Source of the DNA: Streptomyces sp. NBC_00258
Lineage (GTDB): Bacteria; Actinomycetota; Actinomycetes; Streptomycetales; Streptomycetaceae
Length of the DNA stretch: 64,000 bases
Reading direction: 5' to 3'
NCBI RefSeq assembly: GCF_036182465.1
Contig: NZ_CP108081.1
Location: 6,324,001-6,388,000 of the forward strand
The translations under genes were made by a program, and so were the position numbers. Positions 53,206 to 62,347 of this stretch are shown piece after piece; the first letter of the stretch is position 1; each line of letters starts with the position of its first letter. The notes below the pieces were generated by a model. The model saw nothing but the letters and a program-made list of their open reading frames with translations. It was not told the origin of the DNA and ran no database searches.

Positions 53206-53460
53206 TTACTTCCACTGTGTGGAAACGCCGAATCCCGCCGCGATGAAGCCGAAGCCCACCACGATGTTCCAGTTGCCCAACGCGTCGATCGGCAGCGAAC
53301 CGTCCGTCACGTAGAACACGACGATCCAGGCGAGGCCGATGAGGAACATGGCCAGCATGACCGGGGCGACCCAGGCACGGCTGTTCAGCTTGATGTTGGT
53401 CGCCTGCTTCGCCGGGGGCGGCGTGTAGTCGGCCTTCTTGCGGATACGTGACTTCGGCAC
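53206..53460 (-). CDS. crgA: Cell division protein CrgA
   Basis: An 84-residue protein with two membrane helices (W-V-A-P-V-M-L-A-M-F-L-I-G-L-A-W-I and G-N-W-N-I-V-V-G-F-G-F-I) and a basic N-terminus (P-K-S-R-I-R-K-K). CrgA belongs to the actinobacterial divisome and limits or coordinates septum formation with FtsZ and PBPs; it is well known in Streptomyces aerial hyphae. It is divergent from the DUF881 gene. Confidence 0.93.
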   Translation of the reverse strand: MPKSRIRKKADYTPPPAKQATNIKLNSRAWVAPVMLAMFLIGLAWIVVFYVTDGSLPIDALGNWNIVVGFGFIAAGFGVSTQWK

Positions 53461-53602
53461 GAGGGTCTCTCCTGTCGATGCGCTGCGTGGCCGCGCAGGG
53501 AACGTGGGCTGGCTCCGGGGCAGCGTACAAGGGGACTCTTAGCGCTCCCCCGGGCGTCCGTTAGCGTAGTGCTTCCGCGGCGCCGAAGGAGATAAGGGTA
53601 CG

Positions 53603-54382
53603 TTGAGCAATTCTGCCGACTCCCCCCAGCCGGGTTCCAGTCCTGGCACCGTCCGGCGTTTCCGGCCGGTGCGGGTGCTGACCGTAGCCGTGTTCGCCCT
53701 GGCCGGGTTGATCTTCTTCACCAGCTTCAACACGGCCAAGGGCACCAATATCCGTACGGACGCCTCGCTGCTCAAGCTCTCCGACCTGATTCAGGAGCGC
53801 AGCCACAAGAACGGGCAGCTCGACGAGAGCAACGGATCGCTGCGTGAGGACGTCGAGTCGCTCGCCGAGCGGGACAACGGCAGCACGAAGGCGGAGGAGG
53901 CGAAGCTCGCCGCCCTGGAGAAGAACGCGGGCACCCAGAAGCTGAAGGGCGAGGCCCTCACGGTCACCCTCAACGACGCGCCCCCGAACGCCACAGCCAA
54001 GCTCCCCGGCTACCCCGAGCCACAGCCCGACTACCTGGTGATCCACCAGCAGGACCTCCAGGCCGTGGTGAACGCCCTGTGGCAGGGCGGTGCCAAGGGC
54101 ATCAAGGTCATGGACCAGCGGCTGATCTCCACCTCCGCCGTCCGCTGTGTGGGAAACACCCTGATCCTCCAGGGCCGCGTCTACTCACCCCCGTACAAGA
54201 TCCAGGCGGTCGGTGACCCGGAGAAGCTCCAGAAGGCGCTCTCGGCGTCCAAGGCGATCCAGAACTACATGGTGTACGTCAACGTCTACGGGCTCGGCTG
54301 GAAAGTCGACGAGGACGGGACCGTGACTCTTCCCGGCTACTCGGGCACAGTGGATCTCCACTACGCGAAGCCTGTGGAGTAG
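53603..54382 (+). CDS. DUF881 family membrane protein
   Basis: A 259-residue protein with one N-terminal membrane helix, a coiled-coil region (about 50-110) and a DUF881 extracytoplasmic domain (about 115-255). DUF881 proteins occur next to division and wall genes in actinobacteria. The TTG start at 53603 follows AAGGAGATAAGGG. The function is unknown. Confidence 0.85.
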   Translation: MSNSADSPQPGSSPGTVRRFRPVRVLTVAVFALAGLIFFTSFNTAKGTNIRTDASLLKLSDLIQERSHKNGQLDESNGSLREDVESLAERDNGSTKAEEAKLAALEKNAGTQKLKGEALTVTLNDAPPNATAKLPGYPEPQPDYLVIHQQDLQAVVNALWQGGAKGIKVMDQRLISTSAVRCVGNTLILQGRVYSPPYKIQAVGDPEKLQKALSASKAIQNYMVYVNVYGLGWKVDEDGTVTLPGYSGTVDLHYAKPVE

Positions 54383-54444
54383 CAGCCCGTGGGGTAAGAG
54401 CCCATGGAGTAGTGGAGCCGCTGCCGCTGGGGGACCTTTTGTCG

Positions 54445-55164
54445 GTGCGAGTGGTCGTCAGGACGTTCAGCGAGCTGTGCATCACCGTCGGCACCGTGAT
54501 CGTGCTCTTCGTGGTGTATGTGCTGTTCTGGACGGGTGTGAAGGCCGACACCGCGATGGACGACCAGATCGCGCAGCTCCAGGAGCAGTGGTCGAAGGGT
54601 TCCGTGGCCGCCGGGCCCAAGGAGCCGGGGTCCACGGCGACGGACGCCCCCGGGGCGAGCTCCGACGCGAGCCCCGAGGAGCCCGCCCCGTACAAGGACG
54701 GCAAACCCTTCGCTGTGATGTACATCCCGCGGCTTGGTTTCACGTGGAACAAGCCCGTGCTCGAAGACACAAAGACGGGCACCCTCAAGAAGGGCCTCGG
54801 CCACTACGCGAGCACCGCACAGCTCGGACAGCCGGGGAACTTCGCCGTCGCCGGCCACCGGCGCACGTACGGGGACCCGTTCAAGGATTTCCCCAGGCTG
54901 CGGCCGGGCGACTCGGTGGTGCTGACGGACGGGACGACCTGGTTCACGTATCGCATCGACACAAAGCCCTACAAAACATTGCCCAGTGACATAGCGGTCA
55001 TTGACCCCGTACCGAAGAAGTCGGGGTACACGCGTGCGGGCCGCTATCTGACGCTGACGACCTGTGAGCCGGAATGGGGCCACAGCCACCGGCTGATCGT
55101 CTGGGCACATCTTGACTCGACCCAGCCTGTAGAGGCTGGGAAACCGGAGGCCCTACGCCGTTAG
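54445..55164 (+). CDS. srtE: Class E sortase (first copy)
   Basis: A 239-residue transpeptidase that joins surface proteins to wall precursors. A basic start and membrane helix (about 10-30) are followed by the catalytic triad: His138 (V-A-G-H-R-R-T-Y-G), Cys207 (T-L-T-T-C) and Arg216 (S-H-R-L-I-V-W). Class E sortases usually take LAXTG substrates such as chaplins. GTG 54445 is used, with GGGGGA 10 nt upstream; the frame extends to 54412. A parS-like 14-mer lies inside the gene (54737-54750). Confidence 0.93.
   Translation: MRVVVRTFSELCITVGTVIVLFVVYVLFWTGVKADTAMDDQIAQLQEQWSKGSVAAGPKEPGSTATDAPGASSDASPEEPAPYKDGKPFAVMYIPRLGFTWNKPVLEDTKTGTLKKGLGHYASTAQLGQPGNFAVAGHRRTYGDPFKDFPRLRPGDSVVLTDGTTWFTYRIDTKPYKTLPSDIAVIDPVPKKSGYTRAGRYLTLTTCEPEWGHSHRLIVWAHLDSTQPVEAGKPEALRR
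54737..54750. other. parS-like 14-mer inside a sortase gene
   Basis: GTTTCACGTGGAAC, one mismatch from parS. It codes for G-F-T-W-N, which could be conserved for the protein, so it may be chance. Confidence 0.3.
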
Positions 55165-55216
55165 TCTGGTCTGGTACGGCGTGAGTCTGGTGCCGTGGCG
55201 CGACGGAAGGGACGGC

Positions 55217-55378
55217 ATGTACGGCTTTATCTGGCGGCATCTGCCGGGGAACACGTGGATCAAGGCACTGATCTCCCTGGTGCTGGTCCTCGCGGCGGTC
55301 TACGTGCTCTTCCAGTACGTCTTCCCGTGGGCCGAACCGCTGCTGCCCTTCAACGATGTGACGGTGGACAACCAGTGA
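55217..55378 (+). CDS. Small membrane protein between sortase and trpG genes
   Basis: A 53-residue protein with one membrane helix (I-K-A-L-I-S-L-V-L-V-L-A-A-V-Y-V-L-F) and a short hydrophilic tail. ATG 55217 follows GGAAGGGA. Its stop overlaps the GTG of the amidotransferase gene. It is conserved in position in Streptomyces as far as I recall; the function is unknown. Confidence 0.75.
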   Translation: MYGFIWRHLPGNTWIKALISLVLVLAAVYVLFQYVFPWAEPLLPFNDVTVDNQ

Positions 55379-56013
55379 GCGCGCGGATTCTCGTCGTCGA
55401 CAACTACGACAGCTTCGTCTTCAACCTGGTCCAGTACCTGTACCAGCTGGGTGCCCGGTGCGAGGTTCTGCGCAACGACGAGGTGTCGGCGCTGCACGCA
55501 CAGGACGGCTTCGACGGCGTACTGCTGTCGCCCGGCCCCGGCACGCCCGAGGAAGCCGGCGTCTGCGTCGACATGGTGCGGCACTGCGCCGAGACCGGCA
55601 TCCCCGTCTTCGGGGTCTGCCTCGGGATGCAGTCGATGCAGGTGGCCTACGGCGGCGTGGTGGACCGCGCGCCCGAGCTGCTGCACGGCAAGACGTCACT
55701 CGTCGAGCACGAGGGCAGGGGGGTCTTCGCGGGGCTTCCGTCGCCCTTCACCGCCACCCGCTACCACTCGCTGGCCGCCGAGCCGAAGACCGTCCCTGTC
55801 GAGCTGGAGGTCACGGCCCGTACGCACGACGGGATCATCATGGGGCTCAGGCACCGTGAACTCCTGGTCGAGGGTGTGCAGTTCCACCCCGAGTCCGTGC
55901 TGACCGAGCACGGTCACCGCATGCTGGCCAACTGGCTGGTGGAGTGCGGAGACCAGGGAGCCGTCGCCAGATCGGTCGGGCTCGCCCCGGTGGTGGGCAG
56001 GGCCACGGCGTGA
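55375..56013 (+). CDS. Class I glutamine amidotransferase (trpG/pabA type)
   Basis: A 212-residue glutaminase subunit that supplies ammonia for aminodeoxychorismate or anthranilate synthase. The nucleophile is the Cys in G-V-C-L-G-M-Q, and the His/Glu pair is in F-H-P-E-S. The N-terminus R-I-L-V-V-D-N-Y-D-S-F-V-F-N is diagnostic. No chorismate-binding component I gene is nearby, so the partner is encoded elsewhere. It is overlapped by genes on both sides, an odd position for an amino-acid/folate gene inside a sortase cluster. Confidence 0.92.
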   Translation: MSARILVVDNYDSFVFNLVQYLYQLGARCEVLRNDEVSALHAQDGFDGVLLSPGPGTPEEAGVCVDMVRHCAETGIPVFGVCLGMQSMQVAYGGVVDRAPELLHGKTSLVEHEGRGVFAGLPSPFTATRYHSLAAEPKTVPVELEVTARTHDGIIMGLRHRELLVEGVQFHPESVLTEHGHRMLANWLVECGDQGAVARSVGLAPVVGRATA

Positions 56014-57638
56014 CCGCCCTGCGCCCCGAGCGCGACAGTGCCGCCCCGTACGGCGAGGACGCCGTGTACGGGGGCGCTGAGGCGTTTGAGGCGCCGGGCG
56101 CCTTCGAGGGGGCGGCGGCCTTCGAGTCGGCCCGTGACTTCGGGGCCCCGAATGGTGACGCCCGGCCGAACGGCGCGATGCGGGCCGCCGTCGACGGGCT
56201 CGCGGACCCGCTCAGTGACCCTCTGCCGGGGCAGCGACCGCCCACGGCGCCCGAGCAGGAGTGGTACGACCCCCAGGGGTATTCGCGGGACTGGAGCGTC
56301 GGGCAGACCGCCTCCTCGTACGCGGAGCCGGTGCGTCGCGCGCAGGCGGAGCCCGCACACGGGTACGCCGAAGCGGGGCAGCCGTCGTCGTATGCCGGAC
56401 CGCAGCCGCAGCCGCAGCCGCAGCCGCAGCCGCAGCCGCAGCGCCAGCCGCCGTACGAGCCTCAGAGGCCGTACGAGCCGCAACGCCCGTACGAGGAGCA
56501 GCGACCGTCCTATGGAGGGGCGCCGCAGACGCCGTACGACGGGGCATACGCCCAGCCCGATCCGCTGAGTCCGACGAGCCCGCTGAGTCCAACGAGCCCG
56601 TTGAGCTCTACAGGACCGATGAGCCCGGCGGGTTCCCCTGCCTCGGCTTACTCCGCTCCGTACGAGCCGCCCCCCGTCGACGACGAGACGGTCGGGCTGC
56701 GCATAGCCGATGTCGTCGAGTCCATACCGGGGATTCCGACGCCTGACGCCGGACCCGCTGGGCGCGCCGTACCGCCCACAGGGGCCGCGGGCGGCGCGGG
56801 AGTGCCGGGCGGTGGCCGTGCGGCCCGTCGCAAGGCCTCCAGGCGCCATGGGCGGCATGGTGGGGCCGGTGGGGCACAGGAGGGGCAGGAGGCCCAGGAG
56901 AGCGGAGCGGTGGCCGGAGCGCCCCTCTCACGCATGGAGGCGCGGCGTGCGGCGCGGGCGCGGAAGCCGGGCGCGGCCGTGATGGCCAGCCGGGCGATCG
57001 GCGAGGTGTTCATCACCACGGGCGTACTGATGCTGCTGTTCGTGACGTACCAGTTGTGGTGGACGAACGTCCGGGCGCACGCGCAGGCGGGCAACGAGGC
57101 GAGCAGCCTCCAGGACGACTGGGCCAACGGCAAGCGGAACCCGGGGCTGTTCGAGCCGGGTCAGGGCTTCGCCCTCCTGCACATCCCGAAGCTCGACGTG
57201 GTCGTGCCGATAGCCGAGGGCACCGACAAGAAGCGGGTGCTGGACCGAGGCATGGTCGGCCACTATGCCGAGGAGGGCGTGAAGACGGCGATGCCGGACG
57301 CCAGGACGGGCAACTTCGGTCTTGCCGGGCATCGCAACACCCATGGCGAACCGTTCCGGTACATCAACCGTCTGAAGCCGGGCGACCCGATCGTCGTGGA
57401 GACGCAGGACAAGTACTTCGTGTACAAGATGGCGTCGATCCTGCCGGTGACGTCGCCGAGCAACACGGCCGTCCTGGACGCGATTCCCAAGGACGCGGGT
57501 TTCACCAAGGCGGGCCGCTACATCACTCTCACCACCTGCACCCCAGAATTCACCAGCAAGTACCGGATGATCGTCTGGGGCACGATGGTCGAGGAACGAT
57601 CACGAGACAAGGGCAAACCGGATGCCCTCGTTGACTGA
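56010..57638 (+). CDS. Class E sortase with long cytoplasmic extension (second copy)
   Basis: A 542-residue sortase. About 330 residues of low-complexity sequence precede the membrane helix (about 331-350), including a Gln-Pro repeat tract, a Tyr-Glu-Pro/Gln-Arg-Pro tract and Pro-Leu-Ser repeats. The catalytic domain follows: His441 (L-A-G-H-R-N-T-H-G), Cys510 (T-L-T-T-C) and Arg519. GTG 56010 overlaps the amidotransferase stop (GTGA). The long tail faces the cytoplasm; its role is unknown. Confidence 0.92.
   Translation: MTALRPERDSAAPYGEDAVYGGAEAFEAPGAFEGAAAFESARDFGAPNGDARPNGAMRAAVDGLADPLSDPLPGQRPPTAPEQEWYDPQGYSRDWSVGQTASSYAEPVRRAQAEPAHGYAEAGQPSSYAGPQPQPQPQPQPQPQRQPPYEPQRPYEPQRPYEEQRPSYGGAPQTPYDGAYAQPDPLSPTSPLSPTSPLSSTGPMSPAGSPASAYSAPYEPPPVDDETVGLRIADVVESIPGIPTPDAGPAGRAVPPTGAAGGAGVPGGGRAARRKASRRHGRHGGAGGAQEGQEAQESGAVAGAPLSRMEARRAARARKPGAAVMASRAIGEVFITTGVLMLLFVTYQLWWTNVRAHAQAGNEASSLQDDWANGKRNPGLFEPGQGFALLHIPKLDVVVPIAEGTDKKRVLDRGMVGHYAEEGVKTAMPDARTGNFGLAGHRNTHGEPFRYINRLKPGDPIVVETQDKYFVYKMASILPVTSPSNTAVLDAIPKDAGFTKAGRYITLTTCTPEFTSKYRMIVWGTMVEERSRDKGKPDALVD
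56403..56446 (+). repeat. Gln-Pro coding microsatellite
   Basis: Successive CAGCCG hexanucleotides encode about seven Gln-Pro units in the sortase extension. Length variation by slippage is possible. Confidence 0.8.
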
Positions 57639-57662
57639 GAAACCCGGGCGACCAGCGACCCC

Positions 57663-57731
57663 GGGCTTCAAGACCTCCCGAGCTTCACGACGTCCCAAGC
57701 TTCACGACATCCCGAGCTTCACGACATTCCA
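57663..57731. repeat. 17-bp tandem repeats between sortase genes
   Basis: Three units AGCTTCACGACRTYCCR at 57681-57697, 57698-57714 and 57715-57731, with a degenerate first copy at 57663-57680 and a trailing partial copy. They occupy most of the 124-bp gap. Confidence 0.75.
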
Positions 57732-57762
57732 AGATTCCTGAGAGACCAGACGGGGCAACGCA

Positions 57763-58503
57763 GTGGCAGCGACGACCGACCACGAAGAGCACACGGACGC
57801 CCGGGCGTCCTCGCCCGCGCCGCGGCGCCGCGGCGGCGGCCGGATCGCGGCGGCCGTCAGCGTCTTCGGTGAACTCCTCATCACGGCGGGTCTGGTTCTC
57901 GGCCTGTTCGTCGCCTACTCGCTGTGGTGGACGAACGTCGTGGCGGACCGTGAGGCCGACAAGCAGGGCGACAAGGTGCGCGACCACTGGGCGGAGGACC
58001 GCGGCCCGGTCGGCCTGGACACCAAGGACGGCATCGGCTTCCTGCACGTCCCGGCGCTGAAGAACGGCGAGGTGCTGGTCAAGAAGGGCACCTCCACGAA
58101 GTCCCTCAACAACGGCATCGCCGGCTACTACACCGACCCCGTCAAGTCCGCCCTCCCACAGGACAAGAAGGGCAACTTCTCGCTGGCCGCCCACCGCGAC
58201 GGCCACGGGGCCAAGTTCCACAACATCGACAAGCTCAAGAAGGGCGACGCGATCGTCTTCGAGACCAAGGACGACTGGTACGTCTACAAGGTCTACGCGA
58301 CCCTTCCCGAGACGTCGAAGTTCAACGTCAAGGTCCTCGCGCCCGTCCCCAAGGAATCGGGGAAGCAGAAGGCCGGCCGCTACATCACGCTCACGACCTG
58401 CACGCCCGTCTACACGTCCCGCTACCGGTACGTCGTCTGGGGCGAGCTGGATCGAGTGGAGAAGGTCAACGACGAGCGGACCCCGCCGGCGGAGCTGCGC
58501 TGA
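57763..58503 (+). CDS. Class E sortase (third copy)
   Basis: A 246-residue sortase with one membrane helix at about 35-55 and the triad His144 (L-A-A-H-R-D-G-H-G), Cys213 (T-L-T-T-C) and Arg222. GTG 57763 follows ACGGGG. It closely resembles the preceding sortase from the helix onward, suggesting a local duplication. It ends at a strong bidirectional terminator shared with pknB. Confidence 0.93.
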   Translation: MAATTDHEEHTDARASSPAPRRRGGGRIAAAVSVFGELLITAGLVLGLFVAYSLWWTNVVADREADKQGDKVRDHWAEDRGPVGLDTKDGIGFLHVPALKNGEVLVKKGTSTKSLNNGIAGYYTDPVKSALPQDKKGNFSLAAHRDGHGAKFHNIDKLKKGDAIVFETKDDWYVYKVYATLPETSKFNVKVLAPVPKESGKQKAGRYITLTTCTPVYTSRYRYVVWGELDRVEKVNDERTPPAELR

Positions 58504-58587
58504 GCGCTCGGCGGGACGCGCGGTGATGAGCCCGCCCGCCCGACGGGCGTGATTCCGCACCGGACCTCACCTCGCAAGGGTCATGCA

Positions 58588-58631
58588 AATGGGGGCTTGT
58601 ACTGCTCGACCGAGCAGTACAAGCCCCCATT
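58588..58631. terminator. Strong bidirectional terminator between sortase and pknB
   Basis: A perfect 21-bp inverted repeat with a 2-nt centre, between convergent genes, starting AATGGGGGCTTG. Confidence 0.92.
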
Positions 58632-58668
58632 GACGTTGGACCAGCGGCCCGTGTCCGGGTCGCCCGGG

Positions 58669-60687
58669 TCAGTCCTCCTCGCGGAGCGCTGCCCCGTCGG
58701 CGCCTCCGAAGAGACCGCCGTTGCCGTTGCCGCCGTTGTTCTGCTGCCCGGCGTCGACCGTGCCGAGGTTGACGCGGTCGCCGGCCTTCACCTGCTGGCC
58801 CTCCTGCGGGTTGCTGGCGAGGACGATGGCGTTGTCGTCCTGCGAACCCTGGATGTTGCCGACCTGGAGCTGGTTCTGCGCGAGAACCTGCTTGGCCTGG
58901 GCGAGGGTCATCTGGGTCACCTTCGGCATGGCGAACTGCTCTTCCTCTTCCTCCGCCGCCTTGCCGATCTGGATGGTCACCGTGGAGCCCGGGTCGGCCG
59001 GGGAGTTGGCCGTGGGCGATGTGGCGATGACCTTGCCGACGAGGTTGTCGTCGTCGGTCTCCACGTCGGTGCAGTTGCCCGTGAGGTCGTTCTGCTCCAT
59101 CCGCGCCTTGGCGTCGTCACAGCTCAGGCCGCTCACGTCCGGAACGGTGGACTGCTTCTTCTCCTTGGCCACGGTGAGGGTGATCGTGGAGCCCTTCTCC
59201 ACCTCGTCGCCCGCCGTCGGGTCCTGTTCGAGGACCGTGCCGGGCTCCTCGCTGGACTCCTTGGACTCAGTCTTGACCGTGAAGCCGTACTTGTCGTCCT
59301 CGAGCTTGTCCGTGGCGTCCTCGACCTGATCGTCGATGACGTTCGGTACCGCGACCTTCGGCGCCCCGGTCGACACGGTCAGCGTGATCGTGTCGCCCTT
59401 GTTGACCTGGGTCTCCGCCTTCGGGTTCTGGGCGCAGACACTGTTCTTCGGGGTGTCCTCGCAGGGCTTGGAGTCGATCTTCAGCTCCAGCTCGCGGTTG
59501 GTCGCCAGCTTCTCGGCCTCGGACTGGGTCTGGTTCACGAAGTTCGGTGCCGGGAACGTGTCGTCGTCAGCCCCGCCCTGCCCGGTGAACGCCCACTTGC
59601 CGATGAGGATCGCGCCGACCAGTACGAGCAGACCCGCGACGACCAGCAGGATCGTCGAGGTGTTGCTCTTCTTCTGCTGGCGTCGTCGCCCGGCGCGGTC
59701 GTCGTAGCCGAAGCCGCCGTCGTCCGGGTTCATCGGGGGCAGCATGGACGTGGCCTGCGCGTCCGTGGAGCGCAGAGCGGTGGTGGGGCGGTCGTCCGGG
59801 TAGCCGCCGTAACCCACGGAGCCCATGGCCGCCGTCGCCGCGACGGGCTGGCCGTCGAGGCAGGCCTCGATGTCCACGCGCATCTCGTCGGCGGACTGGT
59901 AGCGGTAGTCCGGGTCCTTGGTGAGCGCCTTCAGGACGATGGCGTCCATCTCGGGCGTGATCTCGGGGTCGAAGACGCTCGGCGCCTGCGGCTCCTCGCG
60001 TACGTGCTGGTACGCGACCGCGACCGGGGAGTCCCCGATGAACGGCGGGCGGACCGTCAGGAGCTCGTACAGCAGACAGCCCGCCGAGTACAGGTCGGAG
60101 CGGGCGTCGACCTGCTCGCCCTTCGCCTGCTCCGGCGACAGGTACTGCGCCGTTCCTATGACCGCCGCGGTCTGCGTCATCGTCATGCCGGAGTCGCCCA
60201 TGGCGCGGGCGATGCCGAAGTCCATGACCTTGACCTGGCCGTTGCGCGTCAGCATGACGTTCGCCGGCTTGATGTCGCGGTGGACGATTCCGTTGCGGTG
60301 CGAGTACTCGAGCGCCTGGAGGATGCCGATGGTCATCTCCATGGCGCGCTCGGGCAGCAGCTTGCGCCCGGAGTGCAGCAGCTCTCGCAGCGTGGACCCG
60401 TCGACGTACTCCATCACGATGTACGGGATGGAGATGCCCTCGATGTAGTCCTCACCCGTGTCGTACACGGCGACGATCGCGGGATGGTTGAGCGAGGCGG
60501 CCGACTGGGCCTCCCGGCGGAACCGGGCCTGGAACGACGGATCGCGCGCGAGGTCCGCTCGCAGCGTCTTCACCGCCACCGTGCGGCCGAGCCGGGTGTC
60601 ATGGGCGAGATGTACCTCCGCCATGCCACCACGGCCGAGCACGTGGCCCAGCTCGTACCGGCCGCCGAGGCGACGCGGCTCTTCCAT
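58669..60687 (-). CDS. pknB: Ser/Thr protein kinase PknB with PASTA domains
   Basis: A 672-residue kinase that senses muropeptides or lipid II and controls wall growth. The kinase domain (about 10-275) has K40, H-R-D at 136-138, D-F-G at 156-158 and an activation loop with several Thr residues before G-T-A-Q-Y-L-S-P-E-Q. One membrane helix at about 340-360 (T-I-L-L-V-V-A-G-L-L-V-L-V-G) leads to four PASTA repeats (about 375-650). The C-terminus is Gly/Asn-rich. It precedes pbpA, ftsW/rodA and a phosphatase gene in one conserved order. Confidence 0.96.
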   Translation of the reverse strand: MEEPRRLGGRYELGHVLGRGGMAEVHLAHDTRLGRTVAVKTLRADLARDPSFQARFRREAQSAASLNHPAIVAVYDTGEDYIEGISIPYIVMEYVDGSTLRELLHSGRKLLPERAMEMTIGILQALEYSHRNGIVHRDIKPANVMLTRNGQVKVMDFGIARAMGDSGMTMTQTAAVIGTAQYLSPEQAKGEQVDARSDLYSAGCLLYELLTVRPPFIGDSPVAVAYQHVREEPQAPSVFDPEITPEMDAIVLKALTKDPDYRYQSADEMRVDIEACLDGQPVAATAAMGSVGYGGYPDDRPTTALRSTDAQATSMLPPMNPDDGGFGYDDRAGRRRQQKKSNTSTILLVVAGLLVLVGAILIGKWAFTGQGGADDDTFPAPNFVNQTQSEAEKLATNRELELKIDSKPCEDTPKNSVCAQNPKAETQVNKGDTITLTVSTGAPKVAVPNVIDDQVEDATDKLEDDKYGFTVKTESKESSEEPGTVLEQDPTAGDEVEKGSTITLTVAKEKKQSTVPDVSGLSCDDAKARMEQNDLTGNCTDVETDDDNLVGKVIATSPTANSPADPGSTVTIQIGKAAEEEEEQFAMPKVTQMTLAQAKQVLAQNQLQVGNIQGSQDDNAIVLASNPQEGQQVKAGDRVNLGTVDAGQQNNGGNGNGGLFGGADGAALREED

Positions 60688-60856
60688 AGCTACCTACCAG
60701 CCCTCTCCGACGGTCCTGACCACACCACGTGTGGTCCGGCGGTGTGCTGTCCGGGCATACCGTACCCGGCTCGCCTTGACTGACCTGGCCACAACCGTCA
60801 CCCGATACAGGACCGGTATCGCAACGTGCACCGATGTGAAGGGGACGTGAGCGGGG

Positions 60857-62347
60857 TCACTTCTTGCTGTCGATGACTGCCTTCATCACGTCCTTCGCAA
60901 TCGGTGCCGCGAGACCGCCGCCGGAGATGTCGTCACGGTTGGCGCTCTCGTCCTCGACGACCACGGCGACGGCGACCGGGGAGCTGCCGTCGTCGAGCTT
61001 CGCGTACGAGATGAACCAGGCGTACGGGTTCTCGCTGTTGTCGACACCACGCTGGGCGGTACCGGTCTTGCCGCCGACGGTGACGCCGTCCTCGTTGATC
61101 TGGCCCTTGGTGCCGGTGCCCTCCTTGACGACCGTCTCCATCATCGACTGAAGGATCTGGGCGTTCTTCTCGGACAGCGGCTCGCTCATCTCGGAGGGCT
61201 CGGTCTGCTCGATGACGTCGAGGCTCGGCGCCTGGAGCTTGTCGACCATGTACGGCTTCATGAGCGTGCCGTCGTTGGCGATGGCCGAGGCCACCATGGC
61301 CATCTGCAGGGGCGTCGTGGCCGTCTCGAACTGGCCGATCGAGCTGAGCGCGGTCTGCGGCCTGTCCATCTTCTCGGGGAAGTTGGAGGCGCTGGAGCGG
61401 ATCGGGATGAACTGCTCCTCGTTGAAGCCGAACTTCTTGGCCGTCTCCAGCATGTCCTCCTTGCCGACATCGACGCCCAGCTTGCCGAAGACGGTGTTGC
61501 AGGAGACGCGCAGCGCCTCGCGCAGCGTCGCGTTCTTACAGGGGATGTTCCCCTCGTTCTTCAGCTCGGTGGTGCTGTCCGGCAGGGTGTACGGCAGTGG
61601 CGAGTCGGTCTTCTCGTCGGCGCTGTCGGCGATGCCGTGCTCCAGCGCCGCCGCGGCCGTGACCACCTTGAAGGTCGACCCGGGCGGGTAGATCTCGCGC
61701 AGCGCCCGGTTCTGCATCGGGTCGTCGCGGTTGTTCTTCTTCTGCAGCTTGGTCCAGGCCTTGCCGTCGACGTTGGTGGAGTTCCCCGCGAAGGACGACG
61801 GGTCGTACGAGGGAGTGGAGGCCAGCGCCAGGATCGCGCCGGTCTCGGGGTCGATCGCGGCGACGGCACCCTTGCCCTGCTTCAGCAGACCGTCGTACGC
61901 GGCCTTCTGCGCGGCGGCGTTGAGCGTGGTGACGACATTGCCGCCCTCCTGCTTCTTGCCGGTGATCATGTCGAGGGTGCGGCGGAAGAAGAGCCGGTCG
62001 TCGTTGCCCGTGAGGATGCCGTCCTCGATGCTCTCCAGCTGCGTGGCGCCGAAGGCCTGCGAGGCGTAGCCCGTGACGGGGGCCCACATCGCGCCGTCCT
62101 TGTACGTGCGCTTGTACTCGAAGTCGTTGAAGTCGCCGCCGCTCGTCTTCGTGGACCCGGTGATCGGGTTGCCGTCGACGATGATGTCGCCGCGCGGTGT
62201 GGCATAGCGCGCGATGGCGACGCGGCGGTTCTTCGTGTCCTTCTTCAGCGAGTCGGCCTGGACGTACTGGATCCAGTTGTCGCGGATGAGCAGCGCGAGG
62301 ACGAGGAGCCCGCAGAAGATCGCGATCCGGCGCAGGGGCTTGTTCAC
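60857..62347 (-). CDS. pbpA: Class B penicillin-binding protein PbpA
   Basis: A 496-residue transpeptidase. A single membrane anchor (residues 8-22) leads to a dimerisation region and then the catalytic domain with S-T-F-K (S224), S-C-N (282-284) and K-T-G (427-429). It works with the adjacent FtsW/RodA polymerase, which overlaps it by 4 bp (GTGA). The group resembles the PbpA/RodA pair that serves septal or polar growth in actinobacteria. Confidence 0.95.
   Translation of the reverse strand: MNKPLRRIAIFCGLLVLALLIRDNWIQYVQADSLKKDTKNRRVAIARYATPRGDIIVDGNPITGSTKTSGGDFNDFEYKRTYKDGAMWAPVTGYASQAFGATQLESIEDGILTGNDDRLFFRRTLDMITGKKQEGGNVVTTLNAAAQKAAYDGLLKQGKGAVAAIDPETGAILALASTPSYDPSSFAGNSTNVDGKAWTKLQKKNNRDDPMQNRALREIYPPGSTFKVVTAAAALEHGIADSADEKTDSPLPYTLPDSTTELKNEGNIPCKNATLREALRVSCNTVFGKLGVDVGKEDMLETAKKFGFNEEQFIPIRSSASNFPEKMDRPQTALSSIGQFETATTPLQMAMVASAIANDGTLMKPYMVDKLQAPSLDVIEQTEPSEMSEPLSEKNAQILQSMMETVVKEGTGTKGQINEDGVTVGGKTGTAQRGVDNSENPYAWFISYAKLDDGSSPVAVAVVVEDESANRDDISGGGLAAPIAKDVMKAVIDSKK

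Noticed and set aside
54737..54750. parS-like site in the first sortase gene counted as a functional parS
   Set aside because: The bases encode G-F-T-W-N in the sortase domain and the mismatch breaks the palindrome; kept only as a low-confidence feature.
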